Assembly (NCBI GenBank): GCA_018398585.1
Contig: JAGTTD010000001.1
Location: 10,852,501-10,916,500 of the forward strand
Length of the DNA stretch: 64,000 nucleotides
Reading direction: 5' to 3'
Origin: Simmondsia chinensis
Lineage: Eukaryota; Streptophyta; Magnoliopsida; Caryophyllales; Simmondsiaceae
The notes under the pieces were generated by a model. It had not been told where the DNA came from and did not search any database. It saw only the letters and a program-made list of their open reading frames with translations. Below are positions 1 through 12,240 of this stretch, in pieces. A program made the translations under genes and the position numbers. The first letter of the stretch is position 1. The number at the start of each line of letters is the position of its first letter.

Positions 1-120
1 TAACATACTCAAAATCACCATCAATGTACTCAAAATCACCCCACATGTACTCGAAATCACAATACATGTACTCAAAATCATCGTTTATGTACTCAAAATA
101 ATTGCGCATGAACTAAAAGT
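1..120. repeat. 21-bp minisatellite, block 1 (window edge)
   Basis: Five to six units of about 21 bp with core ATGTACTCAAAATCACC run from the left edge, so the array probably continues outside the window. The same unit forms large blocks at 4010-5131 and 10340-11650. No coding role is likely. Confidence 0.85.
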
Positions 121-424
121 TTTTGGTCACTCAAAAATGCATGTGTATCAACACACAGATTTTGTGTGTCAACACAAAGATGTGCCTTATATTTACGTAT
201 TTTAGTCTTCACTCCTGCGAAATATTTGGCTTTTACATGTGTGTTTTGTTGTAATTTAGGTACATTTAGGCTTGGACTACAACGAAGCAAACAAGGTGGA
301 AAAGCGACAGAATCAAGCATAATTGGGGCATATTTGAAGAATGCTTTGAGAAACCCAACAACGTGTGCCAAAAAGGACCAATCGGGTCATATTTCGGTAA
401 CCTAAATAGGTTCTGTGGATAGTG
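121..424. other. Satellite-flanking sequence, no gene seen
   Basis: This stretch holds a pair of the satellite's spacer palindromes (forms of TGTGTNTCAACACACA near 145-180) and then unique-looking sequence. The open frames on both strands have no recognisable domain. I see no gene. Confidence 0.5.
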
Positions 425-461
425 AATATATATATATTATATAATATTATATATTATATAC

Positions 462-525
<64 letters not shown>
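425..525. repeat. (TA)n microsatellite
   Basis: An AT-dinucleotide tract, irregular at its left end and pure from about 462. The open frames across it encode only alternating Ile-Tyr and are artefacts. Confidence 0.95.
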
Positions 526-528
<3 letters not shown>

Positions 529-1510
529 TAATTGGCAGGGGAACACCGCACACACCGCATCGGCCACATCGGGACTTTTAAATAGCCAAAACCTAATTAT
601 TTTAGGGATCTTTTCAGCCACACCTCTTCCCTTCCTCTCAAGCCCAAAGCCGCTACGAGATCTACGTGTTCTCAAATGCCGAAGCGCAGGTGGTTGGAGT
701 ACTAGGAGGTTTCAGGCCCAGATCAATGTCAACACAAGATTGAGGGAGTCTTTACTTCGAGTTCGTTTTACGCATTGTTTTTCTTCGATTTGAATTACGT
801 GATGTGTAAAACTCCTATGGACGAGTAGACGCTTTAGTTTAGGGATGAAGGACGAATAGTCGTCCGTATCTCCGTTTTGTATTTTGCTTGACGATAATTT
901 AGTTATGTTATATTCGCACCCCTGTGGGGATTATTCATGATTGTTTGGTATTTCTGGATGTGTGCTTGTAGCCATATCTAGATCTTTAATGTTGCAGCGA
1001 TTAGGTTAGTGCTTGTAGCCTAGACAATAACATAACAGGATTTCACACGCGGCCAGGGTTGCGGTTGTACCCATTCCTGAACCCAATCTTTAATAACAGT
1101 TAATATTGAATAAGGAGTGATAAAGGAATTAAGTAGTGCTTAACCTATGCTACACTTATGGTGATAACGTAGGTTATGCCTTTAGACTAGTTCATTACCC
1201 TAAATCCTAATTTATTTATTAACCCAGGACTAGAGCTTGCAACCTAGGACCTTCAAATTGTCGTCCTAAGTAAAATATAATAATGGGATACGAATGGAGC
1301 TGCCTCGAATTGACTCCTTAAACTATCGTTAATTAAATTGACATCCCTTTCGTTGTTTAATTGCTTTTTTTTACTTGATCACTTGAACTAACCCAAAAAC
1401 AACTGATTTTTAACTATTCGTTAAGCGTTAGTTCTAACTTAACAACGATTCCCTGTGGACACGACCCGTATACCCAACGAAGCTACAATGAACTCGTACG
1501 CTTGCGAGTA
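526..1510 (+). mobile_element. Possible relic LTR of a Ty3-type element
   Basis: The order of signals resembles LTRs of large plant Ty3 (Tat/Athila) elements: a TTTAAATA box near 575, a leader, long AT-rich sequence, then the phrase CCCTGTGGACACGACCCGTA near 1451. I could not find clean TG/CA ends, a TSD or a partner LTR. The downstream coding relic at 2044 fits the same kind of element. This is an inference only. Confidence 0.3.
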
Positions 1511-2043
1511 CACGACCTTAAAACAATCTTTAAAATCACATCACTCACAAAATCCAGAACCAGACAAAGTGTCTGTGTATCGACACACAGGCACTTCTTT
1601 TAAACTCCATTTTCCACTTTCTTTTACAACTCATGTGTTCATCTCTCTCTCTCTCTCTCTCTCACAAGCCCAAACTTCTCTCTTAACAAAAATCTTTAAA
1701 ACATATCCAAAATCATTAATTTCTCTCAAATCTCTTTAAATTTTGTTTTTACTAGAAATCAAGTTTCTATCATCATTTTAACATCAAAATCTTTGATTTT
1801 TGTCAGAAATTCTTCTTTTTTCACAAACCCTAAATCAAAAATGGATCACCCAAAAATTTACTTTAATTTGCTTGCTTTTCTTTACTTTTCTTGCTATTCT
1901 AAGTAAAAAAAAATCATCTATTTGTACTACCATTTCATTCTCTTGAAAAATTTTTGGATGAATCTTAAAATTTCACCTTATCCTACCAAACCCTAACCCC
2001 AATCACAAAATTTCCCTCAAAACTTTTTTTTTAATCATAAGTC
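1511..2043. other. Non-coding leader-like sequence
   Basis: It contains a stray copy of the satellite spacer around 1545-1600 (AATCCAGAACCAGACAAAGTG, then a GTGTATCGACACACAG palindrome), a (CT)n tract at about 1643-1664, and AT-rich sequence. No gene is visible. It may be the untranslated leader of the relic at 2044. Confidence 0.4.
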
Positions 2044-2978
2044 ATGGGTCACATAAAGAGGTTGGAAACTAATTCAAAGAAGAGATCTGGAAACAATGAA
2101 GGTGGTTCTATTTCCCAGGCTCCTAGTTCTGTAAATTCCTCTAACCCCTTCTTCAAGAAAGAAGTGTTATTTGGTGGGTTTGTAGACTAGAATTGGGTTA
2201 GGATAAACAACTTGGGGGAATTATTTTCTTTGTTTGAAGATGTAAGTTGGATTGAAATTTGTTGCATAAAGGAACCGGTATACCCGAACTTAATACGCGA
2301 GTTTTACTTCAATCTTAAAATTTCTAAAACTACTCCTCTTGAATTATCATCAAATGTTTTAAGCCAGGCAATTAAAATTAGTTCTTATATGAATGAATTG
2401 CTTGTTTTAGATTTTGATGAATAGGATGATTTTGTTTTCCCCCAAAAACTCCGCCAATTCCCGTGCCTTGAATCTCACCGCGGCTTCTTGCTTCAACAAG
2501 TTTGGGGTGAAATACCACTTTCTAACCCAAAGAATCCAAACACAAATGATTTAGGAGTATTTCTTAAATTGTCCCATAAATTGATTTGTATGAACATCAC
2601 TCCAAGATCAGATGGCTTCGGCTCAATCTCAAACTTGGATTTATTCCTTTTTTCTCCTCTCCTTAAGGGCCAAAAGATAACCGTGGGGATTTAGTCTTAA
2701 AATTCATGTTTCATATCCATTCTCGAAAGACTAATCCCGCTTATGACATTCTTCTGACCCGTGTTTTTCAACGCTTTTTAACTTTAAAAAACCCCATTCC
2801 TTATCAAAATGATTCTATTGAGACAGCTTTGAAAAAGATGGGTTTCAAATTAAAACACAATGAATGGGTAAAGAAACATAAAGGAGTTAGGAGAGTAGAG
2901 GAAATAGATGAAGTTAGAGACGAGGAAGAGGAAGATTTTAAAGCGGGGGATGGGGGTAGTGAGGATGAAACTGAGTGA
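2044..2978 (+). pseudogene. Decayed retroelement ORF (PF20167-like plant transposon protein)
   Basis: Translation from ATG 2044 stays in one frame to 2694 but is cut by stops at 2188, 2422 and 2692; a frameshift then leads into a lysine/glutamate-rich tail ending at 2978. The phrase VYPNLIREFYFNLKIS followed by a QAIKISSYMNELL segment resembles the plant transposon protein domain found in large Ty3 elements (vyp.LvreFyaNl...inellgl). The function of that domain is not established. With at least three stops and one frameshift this copy is dead. Family assignment rests on motif memory, so it is moderate. Confidence 0.5.
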
Positions 2979-3872
2979 GGACCTCCAAAAAGAAGAAGTA
3001 TTAGTAAACGACTTACTTTTTAAAAGAACAAGTGTCAACCATACACTCTAATCTTGAAAAGTTCCAACAAGAGACACGATCTACACTACAAAAGATGCTT
3101 GATTTTTCAACGTGTAGATAGAGACCCCCTACTCCTTATATTTATTTTCTTTTCTTCTTTCAAAAATTTGGAGCTAAATTTTTCTTGTGTTGTACATAAT
3201 TTTATTTGAATGAAATGCTATGCCCATTTGAGAATGTGTATCATGTCTTTGTATTTTATGTATGCTCTTATTGCTTTTCATGGAGGAGTTATTATTTTCT
3301 CTATCCCCTACGTTGTGCAATGACAAATGGGGGAGAAATTGGTGTGTAGGTGTATAGTATGATTCATGCTTAATTGTGCCATGCTGCAAAAGTGATGGTA
3401 GGTGTAAGTTAGCTGAATATATAACTCCTAGAATGCATCTATAATGGCATGAAGTTTGTGTTTGATTGTGAAATATTAAACATGATGATGATGTTAACAT
3501 CTCGAATGTATAATTCCTACAATGCACCAACACAGGGGGAGATAATTGAGTTTGAACTTTTAACATATCAAACTTGCATTTATTCCATTTGTCTCACCTC
3601 CTAAATGACCTAAAGATTAATCTTGGGGATTTAATCTTAAAATTCATGTTTCATATCCAATTTAGAAAATGAGATCTCATTTATGGCATGCTTCTTACTC
3701 GTGTTCTCCATTGCACTTTAAATAGATCACTTTTTTCAAACCCTATTCCGAATGAAGATGACTCTATTGAGACATCTTTGGAAAATTCTGATGATGTTAA
3801 CATACTAAATGTATAATTCCTACAATGCATCAATACAAGGGGAGACAATTGAATTTGAACTTTTAACATGTT
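2626..3872 (+). repeat. Tandem duplication with internal deletion in second copy
   Basis: Copy 1 is about 2626-3565. Copy 2 is about 3568-3872 and starts with the same text (CAAACTTG.ATTTATTCC), matches copy 1 to about 2842, then jumps to sequence matching 3485-3562 (GAATGTATAATTCCTACAATGC versus AAATGTATAATTCCTACAATGC). About 640 bp are therefore missing from copy 2. Region 3000-3480 shows no gene. Confidence 0.75.
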
Positions 3873-4009
3873 CACCTGATAGAAAGGGAGAATTTGTATA
3901 ATTTAATTAATTGATAATTGTTTTGGTGAATTCTATATTTCAACTCTAAGTCACTCATAAGAAAGGAAAAATCATTCATGTATGTCTGATTGACAAAAAA
4001 GGACTTCAA

Positions 4010-5131
4010 ATCACTAATATACTCAAAATCACCGCGCATATACTCAAAATCACAAATCATGTACTAAAAATCACCATCACTATCCATGTACTAAAAATCA
4101 CCAATAATGTACTCAAAATAACAACCCATGTACTCAAATTCACAATCACTAAAATTCACCTGTGTATCGACGCACAGTATATGTGTGTCCACACACAGAA
4201 TCTAGAAAGGAGTAGAAACCAAGCGAACTCCTTGTGTGTCGACACACAAAATCTATGTGCGGACACAAACTGAATGTACTCAAAATCACTACTTATATAC
4301 TCAAAATCACTACTCATGCACTCAAAATCACCATATATGTCCTCAAAATCACCACTCCCTAAAAATTACCTGTGTGCGGGCACACTGTATATGTGTGTCG
4401 ACACACATAATCCAGAAAGGAGAAGAAACCAAACAAAGTGCTTGTGTGTTGACACACACTGCATGTACTCAAAATCATTACTCATGTACTCAAAATAACC
4501 AAAAATGTCTTCAAGATCACCACACGTCCTCAAAATCATCACTCCATCAAAATCACCTGTGTGTCGACACACAAAATCCAGAAAGAATCAGAAACCAAAC
4601 AAAGTGCTTGTGTGTCGACACACATTGCATGTACTCAAAATCTCATCTCATGTACGCAAGATCACCAACTTATGTACTCAAAATCAGCACTCATATACTA
4701 AAAATCACCATGCATGTACTTAAAATCACTACTCATGTACTCAAAATCACAACCTATTTACTCAAAATCACCACATATGTACTCAAAATTACTATACATG
4801 TACTCAAAATAATCATTTATATACTCAAAATCACCAACCATGTACTCAAAATCACCAACCATGTATTCATAATAACCACCCATATACTCAAAATCACAAC
4901 TCATGTACTCAAAATCACCACTCTTGTACTCAAAATCACAACTCATGTGCTCAAAATCACCGCCTATGCACTCAAATTCATTACCATGCACTCAAAACCT
5001 ATAATGTACTCAAAATCACTACCTATGCACTCAAATTCACTACCATGCACTCAAAACCTATAATGTACTCAAAATCACCACTCATGCACTGAAATTCACT
5101 ACCCATGCACTCAAAATCATAACTCACTCAA
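4010..5131. repeat. 21-bp minisatellite, block 2, with palindromic spacers
   Basis: About 35-40 units of 21 bp (core ATGTACTCAAAATCACCAC) run head to tail. Three to four spacers of about 70 bp interrupt the left half; each carries two near-perfect palindromes, TGTGTGTCGACACACA, with a SalI-type GTCGAC centre (4231, 4391, 4557, 4611). As 21 bp is seven codons, all frames stay open: the 275-aa frame 4236-5063 and its shadows repeat KITTHVL or MYSKSPL and are not genes. Confidence 0.93.
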
Positions 5132-6323
5132 ATTCTACGTAGGATTCGATCAATGCTGGATATTTGACAAAAGTCAGTGGTGATCTAACAGGTGACATTA
5201 GTACTATTGTTCAACAACCCCTACCACACTTTACGATGCAATACCATCCTAATTTTGGATGGACCAACACTATTGTTTTCTAACTAATACTAGTGTTCTG
5301 TATTTAATCAAATGTAGGACCAACAGTGCAATTCCCCAAGCAACATACACAACACACATAATTTTGAATGGTTCCCATAAACATTTTGGAAATGACTCGA
5401 AAATAACAGGTACATCCATAATTTCAACTGTACAATATCAATCTTTTTCATTTATACAATCATGTTTCGCACAAAATTGGAAGGGGTCATCGAGTACAAG
5501 AAGTCGACAATGGCTTTTGTATGTGCATGCTAGAAGCCCGCTTTGTCTTTTCACTTCTCGTAATGTGCTCTTATGCGGAATATTCACTAATTGTATCAAC
5601 AGTTTAAATCTTTCCTGCTCCCGATCCTACATCCAACGAAAAAAATAAAAATTAATCATGTAACTATACAAGGAAAACCTTGAAAAAAGAACATCAATTA
5701 CGACCATAAACAACAACATTAAATATTTACCTCATTAGACATCTGGTGAAATGGCTCTATATCATCCTATTGTACTGCTTGCTTCCACTTTATTACAATA
5801 AAACCGCAGTCATAGTTGCATAGTATGATCATCCATGCAAATTACTACACATCCAACAGAAAAGATCCAAACAATTTGAAAACAAGTCATATAACTGTTT
5901 CTTTGATTAGGGACCGCCAGAACTTGGATTGGATTAGAATGTAGTTCAGCACACACTTCAAACCCTCTGATTTGTTGGAAGTATATTGAACAACGATGCA
6001 ACTGCAATTTAAAAAGAAACATATCATTACAGATATTATAATTATAATTGCATTCTATTCATAACAATCAATTGGTGAAGAAGATGATGCGTACAATTTT
6101 CTTTGCCAAATCCACACGTTGCTTATTTGCTCCTTGCTATGGAAGGGAATCCAGTAAATAGGATATCTTCCAATGGAAGTCAACCACACACAAAAACCAG
6201 TGTGTGTTGTCCTCATTAATTGGAATGTATAACTGTAGTGCAACACAAGTCCTTAAAATGTACATCTATGTATAATTTTATCCAAATAAGATCATCATAA
6301 ATATCACTGTAAATTACCTTATC

Positions 6324-6458
6324 AGTGTTATACATCTGCACAGGCTGGAGGTTCTCGGAAACAGCCTCTCTTCAGGGTAGCCCTCTGAAGGGGGAGGGCT
6401 GCGTACATCTACCCCCCCCCCAGACCCTGCGTATGCGGGAGCCCTGGAGGCACTGGGT

Positions 6459-6490
<32 letters not shown>

Positions 6491-6509
6491 GGAGTGTTAT
6501 ACATCTGCA
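6324..6509 (+). mobile_element. Au-family SINE, 5'-truncated, with 17-bp TSD
   Basis: The body is 6341-6492. It has the Au blocks GGAAACAGCCTCTC, GGCTGCGTACATCTACCC, CCCAGACCCTGCG and CACTGGGTTTG, then a (TTG)n tail at about 6457-6491. The TSD is AGTGTTATACATCTGCA at 6324-6340 and 6493-6509, identical. The tRNA-like head with its Pol III boxes is missing. It interrupts the Ulp1-type pseudogene between protease segments. Confidence 0.93.
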
Positions 6510-7438
6510 ATGGTAAATATGTCCCTAGATAATTTGCACAAAATATCGTCATATCCTCAAAATTTGAAGTGAGAGCGTATAACTATAGAAAGGCACATGT
6601 ACAAAGTTGTTAGACAATACTAATAGTTTAAGTATTCCTTATATATGTGATGATTGGTGATTTACTGAAAAGTAGGTTGGCAAGAAGACTTGATCCCAAC
6701 CATTCCCTCTAGAAGTGATTGTCATGTACGAAATAACACAATTGACGACCTGTGACAATGTAGGCAATTGGGTCATTCAATGTACGATGATGACTACCAA
6801 TGTGCGCAATTTTCAATTACAGAGTCGAATATCCACTAGCGCAGGTATAAAGTTTTGAAGTCTGCACGACTGTACCAATCATGCTTTGTCACCACCAATT
6901 TCTCCCTACAAAATAATATTCCAATTAAGAGAGACTACTTGGAAATGAATTTGAAGAGGCAACATCAAATATAAATATACTTACGAATCATCCAACTTGC
7001 CATTGAATACATATTAGCATAAGAGTCTTTCGGATTGATCGAGTTTCTGGATTTCGGCATCTATTGGCTCTACGAAGATATGGTTGCGTCCTCGTGCCGT
7101 ATATTTGGGTGGTGGGATGGAATTAGTGCTCTTGCTTCCCACTACAATTACCTCCGGTATCTCTTCATTCACTTCATTTTTACCCAGACTCCTTTTCTAA
7201 CCCTTCCAACCCATTGTATATGGTGTATGCATGGCTGGTCCCCTTTTCTTTTTAGATGCTACCCTCAATGACATCTTGTGTGATTTACTAACACGAGGTG
7301 GTTGGACAGGTTCATCGTTCAAGGTCTTCAAAGGAAGTGTGGAAATCACATTTACCGGCTCTGGGTTAAATTCCACTTGTGACCTTGGTTTCCACATGTT
7401 GCTTGACGTCCTTGAATAAGGGTATTAGAGGAACAAGC

Positions 7439-7983
7439 TGTTATGATCCGAGAATCCGAGGCATGAACTCATGGTGGTTGAGATGTCGTCCTGCTGCCGT
7501 AGCTGCTGCATTGGTCAGGTTTGGGGCTGTCTTGCTATTGTTAGCTGCAGGGCTACTGCTGATTTGCTGCTGCATTGAGATTGCTACGTTGCTAGTCGTT
7601 TGAGTTGTATTAATTAGTTGTTATTGTAAGTAGTAGTTTAGCTTGGATTGAGTCGTGTAATAAGTGAAGTCTTGATTGTTAGGTTGTTGGGGTCAAGGCC
7701 ATTAGTTAGTTGAGTCAATTGTGATGGCTCACTTAAGTGTTGGTTAGTCATTGTGTGGCTAGTTTCAAAGTATTAGCTCATATCATGTAAGTAGTATAAA
7801 TAGGAGGTTCTAGCTTGTAATCTCATAACTTTGATGAATGAATTGATATCTTTTGATATTTCTCTCTACTTCTCATCTCGTTTTCCTTCTTATCTCATCT
7901 AAACTCTATATTCTCTTCTCATCTCATACTTTCTCTATCCCAACCAAGGTTAAGGCTCAAGAGCAATCTTTGAAACCTTAACA
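7439..7983 (+). mobile_element. Probable solo LTR (545 bp)
   Basis: It starts TGTTATGATCC and ends CCTTAACA, giving TGTTA/TAACA inverted ends. Inside is GTATAAATAGG at about 7795 as a TATA box, then a pyrimidine-rich leader typical of plant LTRs. Flanks are CAAGC (7434-7438) and CATGC (7984-7988), a 4-of-5 TSD. No internal region or second LTR is present, so recombination between LTRs is the simple explanation. The open frame 7379-7603 lies in it and is not a gene. Confidence 0.6.
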
Positions 7984-9480
7984 CATGCCTCCTAGCTTAA
8001 TGTTAAATATCTCTCAGCTTTTTGTACACTGATATTATGGGGTGGACTAGGTAGTACTGAAGTTCATTCAGGTTTAACATCTTTCTCTCAAAGTGAAGAA
8101 CAAACATTATTCGAAATTCCAACTTTAAAATCATTTCTTTTTTCATTTTTTTCAATTTTTTCTTTCATCTTATTTATTATCTCAAAACGTTTTTCGATAT
8201 CTATGGCCATTTCATCACAGCGCTACTTACTACATGTGCATGCATTATTACCACCATCCTCATCAACTGGCACGTGATACTCCTCCACATTTTTATCGTT
8301 GCAATCAAAATATGACGGAGCAGAAGGTACGACTTCTAACAAGGGGCTTGTTCTTCCCCCAATTGGTTCCTTCGAAAATTATATAATACCAAGCACTCAA
8401 AATTAAAAGCAGGCACAAAAACTATCATATTCAATTTGATTATACCTTGACGTTATCAAAAGAGTTATATTCTTGAAGAAGGTACCCTTTTTAGCCTTCA
8501 CTTCTGCATCCGTCCAAAATTGGCAACAAGGATTCTTCTTAATTGATGGGGGCATCCAAACGCGTCCATCGATTGAGTACTTGCAAAAGAAAATCTAGTA
8601 CATTTAACCAAATAAGAGAAATTAAAACATATATTACGTGCAAATTCACCAACAATTAAGCAAGAATTTTACTTACCACAAAAAAATACATCCATTCACT
8701 CTTTTCTTGTTCTTTTTGTATTCTCTCACTCCCCCTACAATTCCTTGAAATATAATTTTCACCCAATATATTTTTATTGTTCTATTAGTGTCAATGGTGA
8801 AGTTGAACCATGACTTCTTTGGGTTGAGTTGTGCTGTTGGACACATAAATGCTGTCATTGCATAAAGCATCACCAACATTTTGAATATGTCATCAACGTT
8901 ACCATGTGTAAACAATGCTTCTTCCATTTGACTACATGTCCAACCGCCAAACTCTTTGTACAAACTATTCAGTCGTGGTTCATCTTTGCAATCATCAATA
9001 TTAATACCTTCGTTTTTAAAACCCAAAAGAACCTCAACAGCTTTTTCAAGCAATAAAATTTTCTTATTTGAAATGCTCAATATTTGTGACATCTGGTCAA
9101 AATTGTCTATTATAGTTAAACACATATCTAAATTTATTTTTTTGCACTTTATGTACAACAAACCACCGAAACCCAAAAATTAGATGGCTTTCTTCTTATC
9201 TTCAAACAATCTCTCCAGCAGTTCAATGATCCATTGTGGTGAGCAACATGTATATACCTGAATATCAATAAGTATTGATAGCTTCAACTGCATAAAAAAA
9301 AAAAAAGAAATAGTAAAATTTTTCAGCTTATATTACTCTTGATTTGGATGAGTCTTTAATTTTTCGACTTTGATATAAGCTTGAGTCATTCTTGAACTCA
9401 GTTATGTATGGTTCTTTTTCCTCTTTGGACAATTTCTTCCATATTTTGCTCATCCTCGTTACTAATTACAAGAGTAAACT

Positions 9481-10340
9481 TAAATAATCAATCAACTATG
9501 AAATTATTTAAAACTATACTAAATAGACTTGGTTTTACATTTTTATCGTCCATCACTCCTGTTTAATTATTCTCCGTCTTCTTTTTTTTCACTACGAAAT
9601 AGAATATGAGCCATTAGTTTCATTTTATAGGTGTAATGAATAACACAAGATAAAATGATCCTGCCAAAATATAACGAATGCATTTTTTAAACTTTTATTG
9701 CCCATAATATCTTATGGGTGATTTGTCGCCGTAATACTAGTCACTAATAAACAAGATTTTCACTAATAAACGGGTTTATCGAAAAAATAACCACAAATGA
9801 AGCCAAATACAAGCCAAACAAGCAAAAGTCAACAAAACCCATTACAACACCAACAAGAAATTTCAATCCTAACCATCTATTACTTATAAAACTCTATATA
9901 AACTCAAATAAAATTAGAAAATCTAGGTTAGAGAAAAGAAATGACTAACCGTAACCTATAACACGCAAAATTTACCCATAACATATGGAGTTCGGCATGG
10001 ATTTAGTTCAAATAGAAGAAAAAGATAGAAAACAAACCCTAACTCTAGCACAAAAATATAAATCAAATAAAAAATAAGAAATTAAACTATTAAGCTACAT
10101 TCTTGGTTATAAAATATGTACAATTATTAAAATTAGTGGTTTACAGTATTAGATTGAGATATAAGAGGACATAGTAAGCAAACACTAACAACAGTGTTGA
10201 AGTAACCATAAGCCAAAGCCAGTGAGACATGTACATGGTTGAAGTCAGTGGCTAGACGGTGACTAGATGGTGGCTGGTCGCCGAGCACTGGATTAGAGAG
10301 AGAGAGAGAGTGCCGGAGAGCGAGTGTGAGTGTAAAAGGG
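9481..10340. other. AT-rich sequence, no gene seen
   Basis: Upstream flank (minus sense) of the Ulp1-type pseudogene. It could hold its 5' end and TIR, but I found no convincing inverted terminal repeat. A short (GA)n tract lies at about 10297-10312. Confidence 0.4.
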
Positions 10341-11650
10341 TTTATTTTATTTTCAATGGTGATTTTGAGTACATTTTTGTTGTGTGTCGACACATATAAT
10401 TTATGTGTCAAGACATAAAATCAATGTTTTACTAAAAAATAGGTGAGTGTCGACACACAGGCACTTCATTTCTATATTGCTGCTTTCTATTTCTTGTGTG
10501 TCAACACACAGTTGATTTTGAGTTAGCGATGATTTTGAGTACATGAGTGTACATGGGTGATGATTTTTAGCATATGGTTGGTGATTTTGAGTATATGTGG
10601 TGATTTTGAGCACATCCATGGTGAGTTTGAGTACATTTCGAAATCACCACTCTTGTACTCAAAAGTCACCATTCATGCACTCAAAATCACCACTCATGCA
10701 CTCAAATTCACCACCCATATACACCCGTGTACTCAAAATCACCACTCACTCAAAAATACTTGTGTGTCAACACGTAGATTTTGTGTGTCGACATACAAGT
10801 GATTTTGAGTGAGTGGTGATTTTGAGTACATGAGTGTACATGGGTGGTGAATTTGAGTACATGGAAAGTGATTTTGAGTATGTGATTGGTGATTTTGAGT
10901 ACATCCATGGTGAGTTTAAGTACATTTCAAAATCACCACTCTTGTACTGAAAATCAATATTCATGTATTCAAAATCACCTGTGTGTCGACACAAAAGTGA
11001 TTTTGACATTAATAGTGATTTTGAGTACGTGAGTGTACATGGGTGGTGAATTTGAGTACATGGATGCTGATTTTAATACGTGATTGGTTATTATGAGTAC
11101 ATCCATGGTAAGTTCGAGTACACATCAAAATCACCATTCTTGTACTCCAAATCACCATTCATGTACTCAAATTCACTACTCCCTCAAAATCTCTACTCAT
11201 GTACTTAAAATTACCACTCATATACTTAAAATCACCACCCATTTACTCAAAATCACCACTCATATACTATAAATCACCACTTTTGTACTCAAAATCACCA
11301 TTCATGTAATCAAAATCACCAACCATGTACTCAGATCGCCACTTATGCAATCAAAATTATCACCCATGTACTCAAATTCACCACTCACTCAAAATCACTA
11401 TTAAAAGTCACCACCCATGTACTCAAATTCACTACTCCCTGAAACTTACTACTCATGTACTCAAAATCATCACCTATATAAACAAAATCACCACTCACGT
11501 ACTCAAAGTCTCCACTTTTTTACTCAAAATCACCATTCATGTACTCAAAATCACCACTCATGTACTCAAAATCGCCACTCTTGCACTCAAAGTTACCACC
11601 TATGTACTCGAAATTACCATTCACACAAAATCACCATCCACGTGAAATCA
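10340..11650. repeat. 21-bp minisatellite, block 3, with alternating orientation
   Basis: The units match 4010-5131 but the strand switches: reverse (GTGATTTTGAGTACATG) at about 10360-10635, forward 10640-10755, reverse 10800-10925, forward 10930-10985, reverse 10995-11120, forward 11125-11650. Several switches fall at or near TGTGTGTCGACACAC-type palindromes (10784, 10979), so the block can fold into nested hairpins. Decayed units extend to about 11880. Open frames here are repeat artefacts. Confidence 0.9.
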
Positions 11651-12240
11651 TATTAAGATCTTTTCTGTTAATTTCATGAAATATTAATGAATAGTAAGAT
11701 TCTACAAAATTAAGATTCTACGTAGGATTCAAATCGGTTAACAGTTGTAGAATCGTATGATTCTAAGCTTCGAATCGGGGTTTTACTAACCATGCACTCA
11801 TGTACTCAAAACCATCGCCTTCTTACTCAACATCAACTATTTACTCTAAAATAACTAATTATTCAAAATCATCATCTACTTACATTTGTTAATTTTTTTA
11901 AAAATTTTGTATAATTATGTTTAGTGTTTTTATAAATAGTAATAGGTACATAAAATTAATTGACATTTATTAATTTGAACCACTTAATTTCTTTTTTTAA
12001 CTAATAAATTTTTTTTTTATTTTGTCCATGCTATTATATTTAAATTATTTAAAAACATATATTTGTCCTAATTAATTAATATACATATTTATTCATTTTT
12101 TAATAATATACACTAATAATTAGATTCAGAAAAAATAAATTTAATAGGAACCGATTCCCCTTGCTTTTATTAAGAAAATAAAAATTAATAGGAAGGAAAC
12201 CGGTAAAAACTAATTCCCCTTACAAAAAGCACTTTTGTGT
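11651..12240. other. Very AT-rich sequence, no gene seen
   Basis: It holds a copy of ATTCTACGTAGGATTC at 11715-11730, also found at 5132-5147 at the end of satellite block 2, and a few degenerate satellite units. The rest is A/T-rich and I recognise nothing in it. Confidence 0.4.

Larger units (their letters stand above)
5720..9480 (-). pseudogene. MULE-type transposon gene with Ulp1 (C48) protease domain, broken
   Basis: Read from right to left. 9240-8673 gives IELLERLFEDKKKAI, a stop, then FLGFGGLLYIKCKKINLDMC, the N-terminal signature of the Ulp1-type genes carried by plant Mutator-like elements; 8850-8760 gives LYAMTAFMCPT and GCIFL. A next exon at about 8600-8455 reads KYSIDGRVWMPPSIKKNPC. 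7397-7050 is a basic linker. The protease core lies at 6235-6140 (PINEDNTHWFLCVVDFHWK, with the catalytic His) and 5820-5720 (NYDCGFIVIKWKQ, with the catalytic Cys). The family cleaves SUMO-like conjugates; its role in transposons is unclear. Stops, frame changes, a SINE and a solo LTR mean it is not functional. I did not find the mudrA transposase or clear TIRs. Confidence 0.75.

Noticed and set aside
422..793. Open frame across the (TA)n tract
   Set aside because: Ile-Tyr dipeptides from the microsatellite; no domain after it.
4236..5063. Long open frame (275 aa) with regular heptad-like repeats
   Set aside because: It is the translation of a 21-bp minisatellite. All frames are open for the same reason, so it is not a gene.
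4010..5131. CRISPR-like array
   Set aside because: The units are contiguous, without unique spacers, and the genome is a plant. It is a minisatellite.
11325..11656. Overlapping open frames with repeated SKSPL/KITTHVL text
   Set aside because: Same minisatellite artefact in block 3.
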